Shown piece by piece: positions 40,883 to 50,061 of a stretch of DNA of 50,268 nt. The notes under the pieces were generated by a model, which was given only the letters and a program-made list of their open reading frames with translations, did no database searches and was not told where the DNA came from. The position numbers and the translations under genes are program-made. This DNA comes from an uncultured Clostridia bacterium (GTDB lineage: Bacteria; Bacillota; Clostridia; Christensenellales; HGM11417), in the NCBI GenBank assembly GCA_944332455.1, contig CALVJY010000016.1:1-50268 (forward strand), given 5' to 3'. The stretch's first letter is position 1. The number at the start of each line of letters is the position of its first letter.

Positions 40883-43800
40883 TCAGCCGCGGATCTCGTT
40901 CAGAATGCTGCCGTCCCGGATGGCGGCGTCATCGGACAGCACCAGCAGTTTGGTGATGATGTCGGCGGTGACGGGATCCTCGTCGATGAAGTCCAGCGCC
41001 AGGGGCTTGTCGTAGTTGTCGATGGTCTTCAGCAGCAGATTTCCCCGGCCCTCCCGGAAGACAAATCCGGTTTTGATGTTGATCACATAGACCCCGTAGG
41101 TCCCCTGCACCTTGATGTTTTCCTTCAGGAAGGTGATGTTTTTCAACCCCAGCAGCTCGACGATGGACTCCGCCATGGCCCGCCGCATCTCGAACGTCGA
41201 CATGGACAGTTCATAGTCGTAGACGTTGTTCACGCTGACCGCGATCATCAGATCCACGTCGCGCAGGGTCTCGGAAAAGACCACGGGATCGATCTGTTCC
41301 GGCGGCAGGGCCTGCATGGTCTTTCTGTCCAGAAAGACCACCGAGTCCAGCTCGCGGTTTTCGCTGCCGAAATCGTAGATGTAGTAGTAGTCGAATTCCC
41401 GGAAGACCGCGGCCACCACGCCCTGGCGGTAGTACACTTTCCGCATGCCGACGTCCTCCGAAAAGCCCCAGCGCCGCCCCTTCAGCGCGGCGGAGGCCCT
41501 CCGCAGATCGACGTTGAACCCCTTGAAGCGCAGGATCTCCCTCGCCTGCCGTTCGGCGTCGGACAGCAGATAGATCTCCCGGAAGACCTGCTTGAAGGGC
41601 TGGCGGATGTCCCGCCCGATCACAAACTTCATCGCCTCCCGCAGGGCGCCGATCCGCATCAGGGTCACGGGATGGGCGATGGTGAACGTTCCCTCCGGAA
41701 GGGGGTTCCCGGCCAGATCGACGATCTCCTCCCCGCAGAGGACACAGGCGGTCCGGCCGTCCGTCAGGATCAGCCTTTCCAGAAAGAAGCGGATCAGCGG
41801 ATGGCGGGCGATGCGGCCAAGCTGCGCGGAGGAAAAGGCGGTCTGCTCCTCCATGGCCTCCTCCAGCCCGGCCTTCAGCCGCCGGCGCCTGGCCCCCTCG
41901 GCCTTCTGCTGTTCCGCGATCTCCCGGACTTTCTCCTCCCCGGCGAGGGCGGCGGGGATCCTGGAGAGGATCCCGTTTTCGCCCTCGATCTGCAGGGCCA
42001 CCTTTGTGTCCGTGGGGACCAGCTTTAAGGTATATTTTCCGATCCGGATCCCACCGTACAGGGCCGCTGCCTGCTCGTCCCCGGCCTCCATTTCGCAGCG
42101 GAAGACCGTGGCGTCCTCGTGCCCGGCGTTCCGGGCCAGATTTTCGAAAGCGATGTCCGTGACGCGGCGCTCGCTCAGTTGCCGCTGGCTGCCGTACTTT
42201 TTGCTCTCCCGCAGGAACTCCGACAGGGTCAGGTAGCGCGTCCAAAGGTCCTCCTTGTCCCGGAGCGGGATCAGACTGTAGATCAGGCAGTAGTCCTTGT
42301 TGCGGCTCTCCAAGATCTTCGCTTTGGCCTCCTCGGGGGAGATCTCCCCGTTCAGGGCCTCGAAAAACCGCTGCGCCCGCTTGTGGAGGCCGGCCACCGT
42401 GATGTACTTGGCGTTCTCGTACACCTGCCGGAAGGTCTGGGGCGGGATGGTCCAGATCATGTCGGAATACCAGGCAAAGTCAAAGGCCCCGTCCTTGAGG
42501 TCCCGATAGTCGATGTGGGAATACTCCCGGATCTTCTCGATTTTTTCCTCGCTGAGTTTCTCGTTCAGGTGGGCGGCGAAGTACAGCACGGCCGATTTGA
42601 ACCCCGGGATCTTCAGGTATTCGTCGCACAGATTCAGAAAGTTCAAGTTATAGACGGCCGCCCGGATCAGCTCCTTTTCGGTGATCTTGTAGGCCCGGAC
42701 CTCCCTTTCGAGATCGGCGACGGTCTCTCCCTCCTCCGGCCGCACGACTTTCAGGATCCTGGAAAAGACCTCGTTCTTTTTGTCTCCGTAAAAAAAGCCG
42801 TCCGTATTGCGGACCAGGGTCAGGCCGCGCAGCCCCGCAATGGCCCGGGCGAACAGGTCGACGCCGTACAGCTCCCTCTGGCTCAGCACAAATTCGGTGT
42901 AGGGCGTCTTTAAGGTCCCCCGCTCCAGCTCCAGGCCGACCGCCTTTTTCTGGAGGGCCAGGTACCAGTGCCGGAATTCGGGATGGGCAAAGGCGGCGTG
43001 AAACAGGTAGTCCCTGTTTTTGGCGGACCTGCTGGTCAGCATCACGACGGGGACCTCCCGGATCAGCAGATACTCCAGATAGTCCTCGGGGAACACCTTC
43101 TCCTCGTAGGCCCCGGCCACGAGCCGATAGCTCAGGTCAAAGGTCGGATCTTTCTGGGTCCGCCTTTCGTAGGCGTAAAAGATCTTGCGGATGTTTTCGG
43201 GCTTTTTGCAGCGGGAGGCCCGGGAAAAAGCGTCCAGCCAGGAAAACTCCCGTCCCCTCAGCCCGTGCAGGACGAGCTGCAGGACGAATTCGGCCAGCGC
43301 GTCCTCGTCCGCCCATTCTTCCATCGCCGCCTGCCCCAGCTGCAGGATGTAGCGGGACAGAAGGGGGTCCTTTGCCGCCTGCCGCAGGTACTCCTCCGTG
43401 CCCGAGCGGTCCCCGTGGACTTCCAGACAGCGGTTGATCCTCCGGGCGTCGTTCGAACCCGTCAGCTGGCTGAGCAGATCGAGGTCCAGGATCTCCTGCG
43501 AAGTCAGCTTTCTGAACACCTCTCGGAACTGTTCCCCGAGGGGGTAGACGGAAAACCCGCTCCCCGCCCGGACGGGAGCCAGCTCGCTGCCCAGCGTCAG
43601 CGCGGCGCCCTCGCGGAGGGGCCGGTACTCCAGATCCCGGTTTTTTGCGACCAGCCCGCCCACCTCTTCGAACACCATTTTTACCCGCTTTCCGGTGACG
43701 GCCGGAAGGGGCCGCTTGGGAAAGCTTTCGAGGGAGACGGCCGGCTTTTCCAGCGTCAGCACCGACTTTTCCCGATGCCAGAAGTACTTCTCCTCCCGCC

Positions 43801-45361
43801 GGTTTTCCCTGTCCAGCTCCCGGCGGTCCAGCTTCCCCATGCTCTCCTGCATGTCGGCGCCGATCTCCCGCTTGTAATCCTCGGGGCAGGAGAGCAGATA
43901 ATCGCAGATCTGCTCTGCCTGCGGCGAGCGGAGAAATTCCTTCAGGATGCCGTTCTTGACCGACTGTTTTTTGCTCTTCAGAAAGTCGGAGACCCGGACG
44001 GCCTGCTCGAAATTCAGGGTGATCTTCAGCATCCGGTAGACTTCCATTCCCCTCCGGCTGTCGCTTTTCAGAAATTCCAGCGCGCAGGAGATCACCGGCA
44101 GGGAGGTCTTTTCCCGGAACCGCTCCAGAAATTCCGCCTTGCCGGCCACCGGCATCTTGTCGTAACGCGCCTCCAGGCTCTTCAGACACCCGGGGTCCTC
44201 CGTCCTCTCGGCCAGGCGGATCAGCAGGACGGCCAGCGCCTCCTTTTCCAGCGTGGTGGACAGCGGGAAGCTTTCGGTGGCCTTGAAGGTGACGGAGGCC
44301 CAGCCCATGCCGTCGTACACCTCCAACAGACAGTCAAAAAGGCCCCGGCAGAGCTTTTTGTCCGCCTTGGGCAGCAGGTTCCACAGCCCTCCGCCCTGCA
44401 GAAAGGCCGCCGCCTCCGCCTCCGACAGGGGGCCTTTGACCCGCCCGCAGAGCGCAGGGAAGCGTTCCGCCTCGCCCGCGACCGTCAGCAGCACGGTGCG
44501 CCGCAGCGCCTCCCCGCCCTTCATCCATTCGTCCATCCTGGAGCCGAACTCGTCCGGGCGGTAGTTCAGCACGGCCTCGACCGCCAGCAGCCGCAGGCTG
44601 CCGTTTTCGGTGCGGACGCAGGCTTCGAAGTCCCCGACGGCGACCGCCCGCAGGATCCGGATGTACTCTTCCGCCGTGAACCGGACCAGCGCGGCCATGC
44701 CGTCGGCACACATCGCCTCCTTCAGGCTCTTGAAGCGCGTGAGTCCGTTGTCGAGGACCAGCCCGGTGAAAAAATCCAGCGTTTTCAGGTCCCGATCCCG
44801 CAGAAAGATCCGGAACAGCTCGAAGCGGAGGGAATCCTCCAGCCTCGCGCTTTTGATGCATTCGGCCAACAATCCGAAGGCGGCCGGCCCGCGGCGGAGG
44901 GAGAGCACCCGGGACAGCAGGTTGACGGCGAGGGGGTACTGCCGGAGCTTTTCCGCGATCTCGCGCACATCCCGGTGTTCCCGGCAGATCAGCCAGGCAG
45001 AGACCCTGCCGGCATGATACCCCCGCCCCTCCGCGGAAAAGTATGCGTCCAGAAAATCCCACTTTTTGAAGCGGACGGGGGCGTACTCGATGAAGGCCAT
45101 TTCCGGCAGATCCAAAAACGACTGCCCGAAAAAGCGGGGGTTTTCGGACTCGTAACACTTCCGGAACTCCCTGAAATTTTCGGGAAACAGCTTTTTCAGC
45201 GGCTTTTCCAGGGCCGTGAAGATCTCCGGCTCCCGGATGTTCTCCTCCCAGAAAAAGGAGGGATCCCCCGGAGCGGTCTCGAACAGCCGGGTCAGCCTTG
45301 GATCTCCGATCTTCTTTAAGCGGCCGAAAAAGGCCGGGCGGATGCGTTCGTCGATCAGCAT
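40883..45361 (-). CDS. DUF4132 family giant protein
   Basis: 1492 residues, no signal peptide or membrane helix. The first ~1000 residues are helical and HEAT/ARM-like in rhythm (Leu-rich ~35-40-residue units, for instance 340-420). The DUF4132 domain lies at about 1080-1270: 'ARHPLIRFFLERLIL', 'TFTIAHPVTLMRIGALREA', 'RQPFKQVFREIYLLSDAE'. The conserved C-terminal partner region (DUF7737-like) follows at about 1280-1490: 'VFLDRKTMQALPPEQIDPVVFSETLRDVDLMIAVS' and 'YVINIKTGFVF'. No WGR domain is seen. The start ATG follows the upstream gene's TGA without a gap. Members of this family occur beside MoxR/vWA or metal-binding genes in proposed conflict or stress systems; a biochemical activity is not established. 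Confidence 0.85.
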   Translation of the reverse strand: MLIDERIRPAFFGRLKKIGDPRLTRLFETAPGDPSFFWEENIREPEIFTALEKPLKKLFPENFREFRKCYESENPRFFGQSFLDLPEMAFIEYAPVRFKKWDFLDAYFSAEGRGYHAGRVSAWLICREHRDVREIAEKLRQYPLAVNLLSRVLSLRRGPAAFGLLAECIKSARLEDSLRFELFRIFLRDRDLKTLDFFTGLVLDNGLTRFKSLKEAMCADGMAALVRFTAEEYIRILRAVAVGDFEACVRTENGSLRLLAVEAVLNYRPDEFGSRMDEWMKGGEALRRTVLLTVAGEAERFPALCGRVKGPLSEAEAAAFLQGGGLWNLLPKADKKLCRGLFDCLLEVYDGMGWASVTFKATESFPLSTTLEKEALAVLLIRLAERTEDPGCLKSLEARYDKMPVAGKAEFLERFREKTSLPVISCALEFLKSDSRRGMEVYRMLKITLNFEQAVRVSDFLKSKKQSVKNGILKEFLRSPQAEQICDYLLSCPEDYKREIGADMQESMGKLDRRELDRENRREEKYFWHREKSVLTLEKPAVSLESFPKRPLPAVTGKRVKMVFEEVGGLVAKNRDLEYRPLREGAALTLGSELAPVRAGSGFSVYPLGEQFREVFRKLTSQEILDLDLLSQLTGSNDARRINRCLEVHGDRSGTEEYLRQAAKDPLLSRYILQLGQAAMEEWADEDALAEFVLQLVLHGLRGREFSWLDAFSRASRCKKPENIRKIFYAYERRTQKDPTFDLSYRLVAGAYEEKVFPEDYLEYLLIREVPVVMLTSRSAKNRDYLFHAAFAHPEFRHWYLALQKKAVGLELERGTLKTPYTEFVLSQRELYGVDLFARAIAGLRGLTLVRNTDGFFYGDKKNEVFSRILKVVRPEEGETVADLEREVRAYKITEKELIRAAVYNLNFLNLCDEYLKIPGFKSAVLYFAAHLNEKLSEEKIEKIREYSHIDYRDLKDGAFDFAWYSDMIWTIPPQTFRQVYENAKYITVAGLHKRAQRFFEALNGEISPEEAKAKILESRNKDYCLIYSLIPLRDKEDLWTRYLTLSEFLRESKKYGSQRQLSERRVTDIAFENLARNAGHEDATVFRCEMEAGDEQAAALYGGIRIGKYTLKLVPTDTKVALQIEGENGILSRIPAALAGEEKVREIAEQQKAEGARRRRLKAGLEEAMEEQTAFSSAQLGRIARHPLIRFFLERLILTDGRTACVLCGEEIVDLAGNPLPEGTFTIAHPVTLMRIGALREAMKFVIGRDIRQPFKQVFREIYLLSDAERQAREILRFKGFNVDLRRASAALKGRRWGFSEDVGMRKVYYRQGVVAAVFREFDYYYIYDFGSENRELDSVVFLDRKTMQALPPEQIDPVVFSETLRDVDLMIAVSVNNVYDYELSMSTFEMRRAMAESIVELLGLKNITFLKENIKVQGTYGVYVINIKTGFVFREGRGNLLLKTIDNYDKPLALDFIDEDPVTADIITKLLVLSDDAAIRDGSILNEIRG

Positions 45362-45754
45362 TCAGATCATCCCCCTCAGGTATTTCAGTTTGACAAAGAC
45401 CAGCTCGTCGTGCTCGCCGAGCTCCAGCCGCTCCGAAAGCGCTTCGTACTGCCGGCCCCGGGTCACGTTCCGAACCAGAAAGACCTTGTCCTCGAAGGCG
45501 GCACAGACAAATTCCCGCATCTCCTCCGGCGAGAATTTTACCCTTTCCCGCCCGAACGTCAGCCGCTCCCCGCCTCCCCGGAGCCACTCGTCCAGCCGCT
45601 TTAAGGGATCCGGCCCGGCCGTTTCCGCCCCCGCGTTTTTTTGGACCATTTCGCACAGCAGATCGCGCAGCGTGACCGCCTGCGTCCGGTAGGGCACCCG
45701 CCGGACCGGCGATCGGGGGTCTGAAACGGACTTTTGCAGAATGTACACTTCCAT
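45362..45754 (-). CDS. Small partner of the DUF4132 protein, unknown family
   Basis: 130 residues, soluble, with GGAGG before the ATG. I do not recognise the family. Visible features: an N-terminal 'MEVYILQKSV', a 'YRTQAVTLRDLLCEMVQKN' helix-loop, a middle 'FSPEEMREFVCAAFEDKVFLVRN' and a C-terminal beta-strand-like 'EHDELVFVKLKYLRGMI'. It ends directly against the DUF4132 start (TGAATG), so the two are translationally coupled in near 1:1 order and likely form a complex. Base composition matches the neighbours. No terminator separates the pair. Confidence 0.75.
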   Translation of the reverse strand: MEVYILQKSVSDPRSPVRRVPYRTQAVTLRDLLCEMVQKNAGAETAGPDPLKRLDEWLRGGGERLTFGRERVKFSPEEMREFVCAAFEDKVFLVRNVTRGRQYEALSERLELGEHDELVFVKLKYLRGMI

Positions 45755-46064
45755 CTCCCTGCCTCCTTTGTTGACCTCTCAGGGGAAAAGCCCCCTCTTT
45801 CATCTTAAAGCCCCCCTCTTTTATCTTTCAGAGGGAAAGCCCCGCACACCCGGGAAAAGAGCGAAAACTCCTGCTCCGGCGCTTTGTGAGGGCTGCGGAC
45901 CGTCGGCCGGAAAGGCTGAGGAAAGCTCCGGCGCTACTCGGCCGGAAAGACCGGCAAAGTCTTCCGGAAGATCCGGGCTTTTGGGTCATCAAAGCTTCCC
46001 TGCCGACCTTATCATTTAGCACGAAGTCCTCCCTTCATCGGCCCCGCGGCTATTGCGGGGCTTT
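45755..46064. other. Intergenic stretch upstream of the DUF4132 cassette
   Basis: AAAGCCCCCTCTTTCATCTT-like units repeat twice to three times at 45790-45845. GCCCCGC-GGCTATT-GCGGGGC (46041-46061) is a hairpin right after the MtnA stop; its T-rich flank lies on the plus side, so it is not a convincing terminator for the minus-strand MtnA gene. I found no clear promoter. Confidence 0.45.
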
Positions 46065-47198
46065 CTATGTGCAAAGAGCCCTCAGTTTGGGGCCGAAGGG
46101 GGGACGGATGATCCCCTTTTCGGTGACGATCGCGGTGATCAGGCGGTGGTCGGTGACGTCGAAGGCGGGGTTGAACACCCGGATGCCCTCGGGCGCGTCG
46201 GGGGCGGCGAAGTAGCCCTTTGTCACCTCCTCCCCCGGCCGCTCCTCGATGGGGATGGAGGTGCCGTCCGGGCAGGTAAGATCCACGGTGGAGGAAGGGC
46301 CCAGCACGTAGAAGGGCACCTTGTACCAATGCGCCAGCACGGCCAGCGAGGCGGTGCCGATCTTGTTGGCGGCGTCCCCGTTGGCGGCCACCCGGTCGCA
46401 GCCCACGAACACGGCGGCGATCTTTCCCCGCTTCATCAGCTCGCCCGCCATGTTGTCGCACAGCAGGCAGACCTCGACGCCCGCCCGGCTCAGCTCCCAG
46501 GCGGTCAGCCGGGCGCCCTGCAGCAGGGGGCGGGTCTCGTCGGCGTAGACGGTGAACTTCCTCCCCCGCTCTTTGGCCAGGTAGAAGGGAGCCAGCGCCG
46601 TCCCCCAGCGGGAGGCCGCCAGCCTGCCGGCGTTGCAGTGGGTCAGCACCCCGTCGCCCTCCCCGAACAGGGTCAGGCCGTGCTCTCCGATGGCCCGGCA
46701 CATGGCCTCGTCCTCGCCGCGCACGGCCAGGGCCTCGGCCCGGAGAGCCTCCGCAAAGGCCGCCCGTTCCCCTCCGGCTCCCCCGGCGGGCGGTTCCGTC
46801 TTCCCCTCACCGCCTCCTTCGGCGGACCCTTTTCCCCCCTCGTCCCGCCCGCGGCGGACAAAGACCTCCGCCGCATTCAGCATCCGGTCCAGCGCCCAGC
46901 CCAGGTTGACCGCGGTGGGTCGGGTGGCCCGCAGCGCTTCGGCGTCGGCCCGGAGCGCGGACAGCTCGGCCTCCCCGTCAAAGGGACCTTCCCTCCTTCC
47001 CGCCGCCAGGGCGCACAGCGAGAAGGCCGCAAACACCCCCAGGGCCGGCGCGCCCCGGATCCGGAGGCGGACCACGGCCTCGCAGAGCGCCTCCCGGGAG
47101 CAAAGCTCCAGCTGCACTTCCCGGCCGGGGAGCAGGGTCTGATCGAGGATGCGGACCCCGTCCCCCGCCTCGTTGAAGTCCACGGTGTAATCGTTCAT
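46065..47198 (-). CDS. mtnA: MtnA-family methylthioribose-1-phosphate isomerase
   Basis: 377 residues. Family signatures: 'RIRGAPALGVFAAF' near 46-59, catalytic Cys188 in 'THCNAG', 'YADETRPLLQGARLTAWEL', and 'CDRVAANGDAANKIGT' with the catalytic Asp. It isomerises methylthioribose 1-phosphate to methylthioribulose 1-phosphate; relatives act on 5-deoxyribose 1-phosphate. A low-complexity Gly/Glu/Pro insert (about 117-145) makes it longer than usual. The ATG at 47198 follows GGAGGG; the longer frame to 47315 lacks a site. No mtnK, phosphorylase or aldolase is in the window, so the exact pathway is open. Codon use matches neighbours. Confidence 0.88.
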   Translation of the reverse strand: MNDYTVDFNEAGDGVRILDQTLLPGREVQLELCSREALCEAVVRLRIRGAPALGVFAAFSLCALAAGRREGPFDGEAELSALRADAEALRATRPTAVNLGWALDRMLNAAEVFVRRGRDEGGKGSAEGGGEGKTEPPAGGAGGERAAFAEALRAEALAVRGEDEAMCRAIGEHGLTLFGEGDGVLTHCNAGRLAASRWGTALAPFYLAKERGRKFTVYADETRPLLQGARLTAWELSRAGVEVCLLCDNMAGELMKRGKIAAVFVGCDRVAANGDAANKIGTASLAVLAHWYKVPFYVLGPSSTVDLTCPDGTSIPIEERPGEEVTKGYFAAPDAPEGIRVFNPAFDVTDHRLITAIVTEKGIIRPPFGPKLRALCT

Positions 47199-47399
47199 GT
47201 ACCCTCCTTCCGCGCAAGGCGGCAGCGCGCAGAGGCTGTGTGCCGCCCTCAGATTTTTTGTCCGTTCGTCCGGGATCGGCGCGGGACTCCCGAATGGCTT
47301 AAAGAGATTTGGCAAAGGGAAGAAAAACCGGATATGGCGGTCAAAGCCCCCCGGACGGGCCCTGACGGATCGCCCTCGGGCGATCCCGAGGGAACGCCT
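47199..47399. other. Gene-free stretch before mtnA
   Basis: Contains the palindromic run CCCTCGGG...CCCGAGGG near 47370-47391. I see no convincing promoter for mtnA, yet the terminator at 47400 separates it from the dehydrogenase gene. Confidence 0.35.
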
Positions 47400-47439
47400 G
47401 AAAAAAACGTCCCCGAGGTCCGGTCAGACTTCGGGGACG
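47400..47439 (-). terminator. Intrinsic terminator of the dehydrogenase gene
   Basis: Minus strand CGTCCCCGA...TCGGGGACG hairpin followed by seven T. It lies about 175 nt past the stop at 47615. Confidence 0.85.
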
Positions 47440-47614
47440 GCTGTGACGGTCCTCCTGCGGATCCGGTCGCGGCGAGATTTATGGCGGCGCCGCGAAGATC
47501 GTGCGCGCCGCATCTGATTTTTCCAAATTCTCCGAAATCCATGCGAGGATCCCGGACGTATGAAGAGCAGGCAGGACGGCCGAAGCCCCTCAGGCGGTTT
47601 TGCGGGGCGGGGCC

Positions 47615-48880
47615 TTATTCAGCCTGGAACTTTTTGCCGTTCTTCAGGACGTACTCCTCGGCCTCGGCGTTCCAGAGGTTGTGATGGCGGGAGCAGATGT
47701 CGGCCAGATCCTTGAAGAAGGGATCGGTCTTGCCCAGCTCGGCGAAGTCCTCGATGGCGGTCAGAGGCATGTCCAGCTCGTTGTAGATCAGCTTTTTGCC
47801 GCCCTTGATGTTGGGCAGGTTCAAAGTGGTCTCGATGACGGCGTTCAGGCCGCCCACGTGGGTGATCATGACCGAGGGGGTCAGCTTGCCCTCGCTCATC
47901 ATGGTCAGGCTTTCGACCATGTCGGCGGTGTTGCCGCCCGAGGTGCCGCAGATGTGGGTGGAGCCGTAGTGCACGTTGTAGAAGTTGAACATGGCCGCAA
48001 AGTCGGGCGAGGTGGGGCCGGCAAAGAAGTTCAGGCAGCCGTCCCGTCCCAGGATGGCGTCGCCCTGCTCGACCACCGGCTTGACGGGGGCGAACACGAA
48101 CACGTCGTCGTAGCCGGTGCCGCCGGACAGCGCTTTCAGCTCGGCCACGGGATCGCCGGAGCCGGTGTTCAGATAGTGCAGCTCCACCCCGCGGGCCTTG
48201 GCGTACTCGGGCGAGAAGATGCCCTCGGCCCTCTTCAGGCGGGCCTCGTCGATGTCGGTGACCACCAGCAGGCTGGGCCGCCGGTCGCAGTTGAGGGCAT
48301 AGTCGATGGCGCCCAGGCCCATGGGCCCGACGCCGGCCAGAATGGCGGCCTTGCCCCCTTCCTTGATGCCCATGTCGTGCACGTACACCCCGGGGGTGGT
48401 GTGGTAGTTGGCGTGGAAGCCGCCCACGATGCAGCTCATGGGCTCGGCCAGGGAGCCCCCAAAGAAGGGGCCGGAATAGGCCAGCAGGCAGTTGGTCTCC
48501 ATGACCTCGTGGGGGATGACGATGTAGGTGGCGTCCCCGCCGATGTACTGGTAGGAATAGCCCGGCGCGTACAGCGAGCCCTTGTAGTTCATGGCCGGCT
48601 GGACCGAGAACTGCTGGCCGGGTTTGTACTTGTCCTGCCACTTTTTGCCCACTTCCAGGATGACCCCGCAGAACTCGTGGCCGATGATGGTGGGATGCTC
48701 GGCGACGTCGTCGGGGACCCGCTTGTGGTCCGCCCCCTGCTTGGCCGCCTTGTAGGAGGACATGCAGATGGAGTCCGAGACCACCTTGGCCAGGATCTCA
48801 TCCTCTTTGATGGGCGGGAGCTCGAAGGTCTCCAGCCGCAGATCGTTTTTGCCGTAAATTCTGACTGCCGTTGTTTTCAT
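47615..48880 (-). CDS. Zinc-type dehydrogenase, L-sorbose-1-phosphate-reductase-like
   Basis: 421 residues of the medium-chain dehydrogenase superfamily. Catalytic zinc ligands: Cys39 (DSICMSS), His68 and Glu69 (GHEFCG). The structural-zinc four-Cys loop is absent, as in sorbose-1-phosphate reductases. Nucleotide-binding 'AGVGPMGLGAID' and 'VVTDID' follow, then 'FVFAPVKPVVEQGD', 'NFFAGPT' and 'VGTSGGNT'-like 'CGTSGGNT', which recall SorE along the sequence. SorE reduces L-sorbose 1-phosphate to glucitol 6-phosphate. The substrate here is inferred only. RBS GGAGG. It follows a DeoR regulator on the same strand by 284 bp and is probably under its control. No PTS genes are in the window. Confidence 0.85.
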   Translation of the reverse strand: MKTTAVRIYGKNDLRLETFELPPIKEDEILAKVVSDSICMSSYKAAKQGADHKRVPDDVAEHPTIIGHEFCGVILEVGKKWQDKYKPGQQFSVQPAMNYKGSLYAPGYSYQYIGGDATYIVIPHEVMETNCLLAYSGPFFGGSLAEPMSCIVGGFHANYHTTPGVYVHDMGIKEGGKAAILAGVGPMGLGAIDYALNCDRRPSLLVVTDIDEARLKRAEGIFSPEYAKARGVELHYLNTGSGDPVAELKALSGGTGYDDVFVFAPVKPVVEQGDAILGRDGCLNFFAGPTSPDFAAMFNFYNVHYGSTHICGTSGGNTADMVESLTMMSEGKLTPSVMITHVGGLNAVIETTLNLPNIKGGKKLIYNELDMPLTAIEDFAELGKTDPFFKDLADICSRHHNLWNAEAEEYVLKNGKKFQAE

Positions 48881-48973
48881 GTGAATCCTCCGTCCGAAAA
48901 TTTTTTGTTCAACCGGTGTTCGGTTTGTTCTGTCTGATCATGCGCCGCCTTTGGGGGCGCTTTGGTTTTTTCC

Positions 48974-49083
48974 GAGGCCGCCGCCATGTTTCAGACAGAC
49001 CGGCAGGCCCCGCCCTGGGACAAACGCTTTTGGCTCCTTTCCATGAGGCCGCCGCCATATTTCAGACGGACCGGCAGGCTCCG
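48974..49083. repeat. Direct repeat of ~39 bp
   Basis: GAGGCCGCCGCCAT(G/A)TTTCAGAC..ACCGGCAGGC.CCG occurs at 48974-49012 and 49045-49083 (period 71), between the DeoR and dehydrogenase genes. A GCGCC...GGCGC hairpin with a T-run on the plus side is at about 48941-48970. No gene is seen from 48881 to 49164. Confidence 0.75.
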
Positions 49084-49164
49084 TTCTCTGACCTCCGCTC
49101 CGGCCTCCCTCTGCCTCAAAAGGTCCGGGTGCGGCGTAAGGCCGATCTTTGACCTTTGTCCGGG

Positions 49165-49923
49165 TCAGATGACCGAAATGCCCAGCTCCTCGGCCGCCGC
49201 CTTCAGTTCGGCGGGAAAGCCGTCGTCGCTGATGAGCACGTCCACGTCGGACAGCCTGGCGAAGGTGAAGGGCATGGACTTGCCCACCTTGCTCGAATCC
49301 ATCAGCATGATCCGCTTTTTGGCCTTGGCGATGACCGTCTTTTTGATCTCGCTCTCGCTCTGGGAGCCGCAGGAAAAGCCGTTTTCCTCGTTGAAGGCGG
49401 TGGCCGAGAGAAAGGCGGTGTCGATGTTGATGTCCTCGAAGAACAGCTTGCTCATCCCCCCCGAAGTGGCCAGATTGTTGGAACTTAAGACCCCGCCGAT
49501 CAGGGTGACCGAGGGCATGGTCCGCCGGGCCAGCTCCATGGCGATGGACAGCCCGTTGGTGACCACGTAGTAGTTGATGTCGGGCAGCTCCTTGACGAAG
49601 TAGAGGGCGGTGGAGCCGCTATCGATGAACACCGAGTGTTCGGTCTCGATGAACTTGACGGCCTTCTGGGCGATGATCTTTTTGGCGGCCACGTTCTGGT
49701 TGTGCCGCTTGTCGAAGAGCTCCTCGGTCTTTTTGGACAGCTCCCGCACCGAGATGGCGCCCCCCCGCACGCGCAGGATGACCCCGCTCTCCTCCAGATT
49801 CAGCAGGTCCCGGCGCAGGGTCATGGAGGAGACCTCGGGAAAGCGCTCGATCAGCTCGTCCAGCGAGATCCTCCCCCGCTTTTGGATGAGTTCGGAGATC
49901 CGTTCGATTCTTTCGTGGTTCAT
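49165..49923 (-). CDS. DeoR family sugar-responsive regulator
   Basis: 252 residues. N-terminal DeoR HTH at about 3-57 ('ISLDELIERFPEVSSMTLRRDLLNLEESGVILRVRGGA'), then the DeoRC sugar-phosphate sensor with 'FIDSGSTALYFVKEL', 'VTNGLSIAMEL', 'GGVLSSNN', 'TAFLSATAF...GFSCG' and 'LMDSSKVGK'. Such proteins repress carbohydrate genes until a phosphorylated sugar binds. The ATG at 49923 follows GGAGG; the frame to 50001 extends beyond the promoter and is rejected. Four TTCACAT-type sites overlap its promoter, indicating autoregulation. The dehydrogenase downstream is the likely target. Confidence 0.93.
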   Translation of the reverse strand: MNHERIERISELIQKRGRISLDELIERFPEVSSMTLRRDLLNLEESGVILRVRGGAISVRELSKKTEELFDKRHNQNVAAKKIIAQKAVKFIETEHSVFIDSGSTALYFVKELPDINYYVVTNGLSIAMELARRTMPSVTLIGGVLSSNNLATSGGMSKLFFEDINIDTAFLSATAFNEENGFSCGSQSESEIKKTVIAKAKKRIMLMDSSKVGKSMPFTFARLSDVDVLISDDGFPAELKAAAEELGISVI

Positions 49924-49968
49924 CCCGCTCCTCCTTTGTCCGGGCGCCGGCCCGGCGATCTTGTTCAT

Positions 49969-50061
49969 ATTATACCATTTCATGTGAATTTTGGCAAACA
50001 AAAAGATACAAATTCACATCCTTTGTGAAAAATTCACATTCTTCGTCCCCGAATTTCACAT
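49969..50061 (-). promoter_or_regulatory. DeoR promoter with TTCACAT operators
   Basis: Minus strand TTGCCA (49992-49997), 17 bp, TATAAT (49969-49974). ATGTGAATTT lies in the spacer (49982-49991), and AAATTCACAT at 50010-50019 and 50030-50039 and AATTTCACAT at 50052-50061 lie upstream; GTGAA-AAA-TTCAC (50025-50037) is a palindrome. The remaining 50062-50268 shows nothing I can support. Confidence 0.8.

Noticed and set aside
40883..45754. Direct assignment of the DUF4132 cassette to a MoxR/vWA conflict system
   Set aside because: The MoxR/vWA operon is 26 kb away on a separate transcript with its own surface-protein partners, so linkage is not shown by the sequence.
46021..46065. Terminator after mtnA
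   Set aside because: The GCCCCGC/GCGGGGC hairpin has its T-run only on the plus-strand side, the wrong direction for mtnA.
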